64,000 nucleotides of DNA from Albifimbria verrucaria (lineage: Eukaryota; Ascomycota; Sordariomycetes; Hypocreales; Stachybotryaceae). The DNA lies in NCBI GenBank assembly GCA_020081605.1, contig JAHREC010000009.1, positions 1,302,001 to 1,366,000 on the forward strand. Reading direction: 5' to 3'. The notes under the pieces were generated by a model. The model was given only the letters and a program-made list of their open reading frames with translations. It did not search any database and was not told the DNA's origin. Positions 60,217 through 64,000 of this stretch are shown in pieces (position 1 is the stretch's first letter; each line of letters opens with the position of its first letter). Position numbers and translations under genes: made by a program.

Positions 60217-61710
60217 GCAGACAGAGCTACTCTCTGTGCATAATGATTACGTGGTAGGGGAGGCATGAATGGAGGTGCCTAGAAGGTCACTTGTGCCCCG
60301 GGGTCATGGCTTAGCCATGCTACTGAGTTTAGCGAACCTGTCTTTACTGACAGACAAGTCGCTGATACGCCATCGGTGAGGACCGGTGTTGCGATCGGTG
60401 CTGCAATGAACGTCTGGACATAATCGGCACGGCTCGCGCTGGCTGATAGTCTGGTGGCTTCATGTCACACCGCCTAACGCTACGCCACACCCTTGGCTGT
60501 TCATCTCAGCTAGCCACAGCCGAACCAATAACCCCTGGGCATTTACCTACAGGGCATCTCCTTGACCAGCCTATCCCTTGCACAAATAGCATTGGCCAGT
60601 TTACATACTCAGTTTGCCCAACGAGGCGACCCTGGATTGAGTTGCATTCATCCCACACAAACTTTCCAGGTCATTTGACCAATGAGTTCGAGCGTCTTTG
60701 GGAGAACAGGGCGTTAAGCATCTTCAACTAGAGGCAATCATGGGCCGGATGATGATATTACAAGATTACGCGAAATGATAGACTCTCAGCGCTTCGAATT
60801 TTTCTCTTCTTTTTTTTCTTTGGACGATGGAGGCGTCATGTGCCTTTACCATCAGCAATGATCCGGGTTTCTTTACTGGCTACCTGGACGGTCGGTGTTC
60901 TCTGGTACTATACCACAGGTTTATATGAATTGCATTGATGACGCACGGCTGTCTGCTTCGCATTGGGACTGGCAGCTGGGTCTGAGGAGCATAAGAACAC
61001 ATGGTTACTTAGAGGTTAAAGGAATAAATGGACATAAGACAACTACCCTACCTTGCACATATTGCTAGAACTTCCCGTGGCCTGCTTTTCTTTCCAGTTT
61101 GTGAATTTTGGTTTATGATTCTGGCATGTTGCGTGTGTTGTTTTTCAGATACCCAATTGCTGGCCTGACTCCTGATTTGTCAACCTGAAGTTATAGAGCA
61201 GTCCAGCGTACGTGTCCTTGTTTATCTGTTGTGTTAAGTTCCTATATAGTTGCCTTTTATACCTTCTAGTTTCTTCAGACTCAGGGGCTGTGATGTGGGA
61301 ACTTCCGATTAGTCCATGAGTTTCTTACATGGGTCCATATTACTTTATACTTACAAACAAGTATGTAAGGAAAAATCAATAGAATGCACTCGGATGCAGA
61401 ATGACTTTCATAGGCACTACTGTGGACTTCGAAATTGAATGCTGCAGGAGAATAGAACAATGGCAGTCACAGTGAAATAGCTAATAATTGGGGTTAAGAT
61501 ACTATATTGAAATATACAACTAGATCCTGGCGACTGAGCTAGCTGCTGGCTTCTTAACTCAAGAGTTATTCTATAAGGTTCATATAGACCAGGCTGCTAA
61601 AAGTGTTGAGAAAATGAATAATAGTTGCCCGTGGCTATTCTCCCAAACTTGTTCTTATCCTTGGCGAATCACAGGATATCTGCAGCTGAGTTATGTAATA
61701 GATTTCTAAT
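60217..61710. other. Intergenic between convergent genes
   Basis: Shared downstream region of the acidic protein and the secreted protein gene. Moderately AT-rich; no gene seen. Confidence 0.6.
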
Positions 61711-62445
61711 TTAGGCCTGGTTGAGTTATGTGTTAGCCTGTGTTGCAAGCGGCACTCGCATGGGCCTCAATGCCGGGCACTTACGGGGAGAGCATAGTAG
61801 ATGCTCTTGCAAGAAGCACCGTTGCCGTCCTTGTACATCTCGTGCTTGTTGTCCTTGAAGATGTTGTAGGACTTGAATCGGTTGCTTCCAGAACTGCGTG
61901 GCTGTTAGTTGAAACTTTTTCGTGTAGGGAACCATTGATGGAGTAACTTACCCAACACGGCTGAAGTCGGCCTTAGACTGGGCATCACTGGGCAGGGTGT
62001 AGGTGAAAGGAACACCGCTGGGAAGCCACAGCCCTGGTTGGTGCGGCCCTCCCAGGTGAACAGACCGGCGGTGCTCAGGAAGCACTGGTCGGTGGAGGCA
62101 GCAATGTGGTTGCAGTTGCTGTCATCAGCGCAGAACTGTTATTCTCGGTCAGTTACTCCTGCTATTTGAAAGCGTTTCAGGATCAGGCCACTCACGATCT
62201 CAAGGGAGTACTTGAGGTTAAGGCTGCCACCCTCGCAGTTGACAAAGTGGATGCCCTCGGTGGCTCGCTTGGTAAGGGAACAGCCTCGCCGAGAGTGAAT
62301 CCTCCAAGCTGCACGCCCGTGAGAGCGTTCTCAGGGATGACCAAAGACGAAGGAGCAGGTGCCGGGGAGCTGCGACAGCGGCAACAGCTGCGGCGGCGGT
62401 ACCCATGGCAAGGGTGGAAAGGGCGACAAGAGTAGAAGAGAGCAT
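61711..62445 (-). CDS. Small secreted cysteine-containing protein with Kex2-type site
   Basis: No known family recognised. Exons are 62196-62445, 61952-62135, 61785-61893 and 61711-61716; introns are 60, 58 and 68 nt. The last exon encodes one alanine and the stop. Restored length is 183 aa. A signal peptide (MLSSTLVALSTLAMGTAAAA) is followed by a Pro/Ala region and a propeptide ending in LTKR at about residue 61, a typical Kex2 site. The mature part, about 122 residues, holds six cysteines: FVNCEGG, FCADDSNCNHIA, DQCFLS, GCGFPSG and ASCKSI. It ends YYALPA. Exported, disulfide-rich proteins of this size include effectors and defence-type proteins, but nothing here specifies a role. Three missing C bases on the coding strand (near 62373, 62277 and 62023) restore the frame. 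Confidence 0.83.
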
Positions 62446-64000
62446 CTTGAAAGTTGGTCTAAGACTGATGGTCTTGGAGTTGACGGTTGTTGCTTTGGGT
62501 TGCTTGGGAGTCTTGATATCCTGAGATGAGCTGGATGGTGAGGAAGGCAAGACGGTAAACGAGGGCGACGTGAGGATGATACTTATAGTCTTTTGGACTC
62601 TATAGCAGCCAGCTTAGACATCGCGAGGATATCACAAGAAGCACGCTAACACAATTGTCTGGTAAGCTGAGCTTGGATGATTCGCATCTAGACGACGCAT
62701 GGTTGGCCAATAGGAAACCAACTCCTACCACAGAAAGGCTATGCAGCCCGTGGTCAACCAAGGTATGTAAGCAGTTCTATTAGCTAATAACCGGGCGAAT
62801 TTACCGGCTCACGACCTACAGGAAATTTTTGCCTTCTCACGCTCTGCACTAATTGGCATGTGGATACAACTAGTTGCGTAGAATTTCCTATTCCGGGACG
62901 TAGAGTTGGTCAACATTGGTCAACGGGCGAGTGAGACAGCTGGTTGCCGGAGGGCGAGTTTGCCAGCGATTATACAACTGGTGGAGTACACAAGGATCCG
63001 AACTAATAGTACATGTTGAGCCTCTCTTGCTAGCCGGAATTCTATGATTTTATCTATGTGTCGAAATTTCTTGTCTTTATTATACGTTCGAAAAAGAAGA
63101 AGAAAAAAACCTTCAGAGACAGATTTCGGAGGCTCGTCGGTTCGTCGGCCATCAGGTTGACAAGTCGCATGCAGAGCTTAGCAAGACATGCATGTTCCCT
63201 ATTCAACACAATAGATGCAGTCAGCACAGGTATTGCCTTCCATGCAATACAACACTCAGGGCTATGCCACAGACACGGCACGGCAATAGCATCTAGATAT
63301 GTCCCAACAAGGCATGTTTACTATCTGAACCACAGCGGCTTTCACCACGTGCATCCCCAAGGTTGAGTATAGCGGCTGGCAACTGCGAAATCTTCGTAGC
63401 CTAGAATGCTTACGCATCTAGAACATTATAAATCTCGGATAATACTGACTATTCAAGGTTGCGAATCTTACTCTCAACCTGGCGTGTGATGCATGGTAGC
63501 ATCGACAGTATAAGGGCAATGTTTCCTGTTTAGGATCTGCAACCCCGCGCAACCAGGCTTTTGCCTGTCAGAATTGTCCATGAGGCTCGCGATAGTCGAG
63601 TGGCCAATTAGAAATCATGAGCTCCTGTGGCCACTTTTGGTTTATAAGGCGCCGTAGATGGAATATCAAAGAAACTTGGATGTGCAATTGCGGATGAAAG
63701 AGTAGATGGACATTCTTCTTGTTTTCATTTCACTGACCCAAGAGTATTATAGAATTCCATAGTGAGCCAGTAGCAGATTTCTTGGCTGGTAGGATTGGAT
63801 ATTGGACTCTCATGGTTCCCAAGGTCTCCCTCTCACTAGCTCATTGCCTTGCTTAGACCTTAAATAAGCGGCTCACCATTCTTGGTCTTTCGTGCGCCGT
63901 ACCTTCCTAGACGGGTAGTCTGGATAGCAATGAAGCCACTGGTATCGACCGGTGAGCATCCCTTAAGAGTGTCCATAGAGACCCAGGGCCAGGGCCTCCT
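62446..64000. other. Right-end intergenic region
   Basis: Promoter of the secreted-protein gene followed by about 1.4 kb in which I see no gene, RNA or mobile element. Short frames (about 75-100 codons, near 63058-63366) overlap on both strands. Confidence 0.55.

Overview
This window is nuclear DNA from a filamentous ascomycete, most likely a Sordariomycete (class-level inference; genus not determinable). The evidence is short introns (about 50-110 nt, mostly GT-AG with CTAAC/CTGAC-like branch sites), GC-rich codon use, and fungus-specific gene families: the DASH subunit Spc34, Sld2, a WSC-domain sensor, Lst7, the DIM-2 DNA methyltransferase and a cytochrome b5-acyl-CoA dehydrogenase fusion. 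No bacterial, viral or CRISPR features and no recognisable transposon were seen.

Layout. Minus strand from the left edge: DHH1 helicase (cut by the window edge), cyt b5-acyl-CoA dehydrogenase (2430-4228), flap endonuclease FEN1/RAD27 (5370-6661), a Nup37-like protein (7600-9812) and a WSC transmembrane sensor (11762-12700). A 6 kb gene-free gap follows. Then vacuolar aspartic protease PEP4 (18757-20075, +), a large Q/P-rich nuclear-type protein (21146-23886, +), a mitochondrial RMND1-family protein (24747-26033, -), SEC14 (27048-28252, +), kinetochore Mis14/Nsl1 (28824-29616, -), a small unknown gene (31521-31967, -), proteasome ATPase RPT3 (33096-34525, +) and folliculin/Lst7 (35710-37132, -). 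A second gene-free gap of 6.8 kb follows. Then a triple-AAA+ ATPase with an unusual N-terminal repeat (43948-47374, +), DIM-2 (47857-51656, -), SLD2 (52402-53876, -), SPC34 (54752-55561, -), an acidic unknown protein (59178-60216, +) and a small Cys-containing secreted protein (61711-62445, -).

Most genes are single-copy housekeeping genes: mRNA decay, DNA replication (FEN1, Sld2), kinetochore (Mis14, Spc34), proteasome, vacuole, Golgi lipid transfer and TORC1 signalling (Lst7). They do not form a cluster with a common pathway.

Nearly every long coding gene carries single-base frame breaks, mostly at C or G runs and always in the direction of a missing base. Adding back the missing bases restores family-typical lengths in all cases I could check. 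I read this as systematic under-calling of homopolymers in the assembly, so these genes are annotated as intact CDS with noted breaks, not as pseudogenes.

The most interesting biological signal is in the triple-AAA+ protein. It starts with three copies of an identical nine-residue hydrophobic motif (FSVSWLLGL) at a 31-34 residue spacing. The DNA of the three copies differs only at synonymous sites, which points to selection on the peptide.
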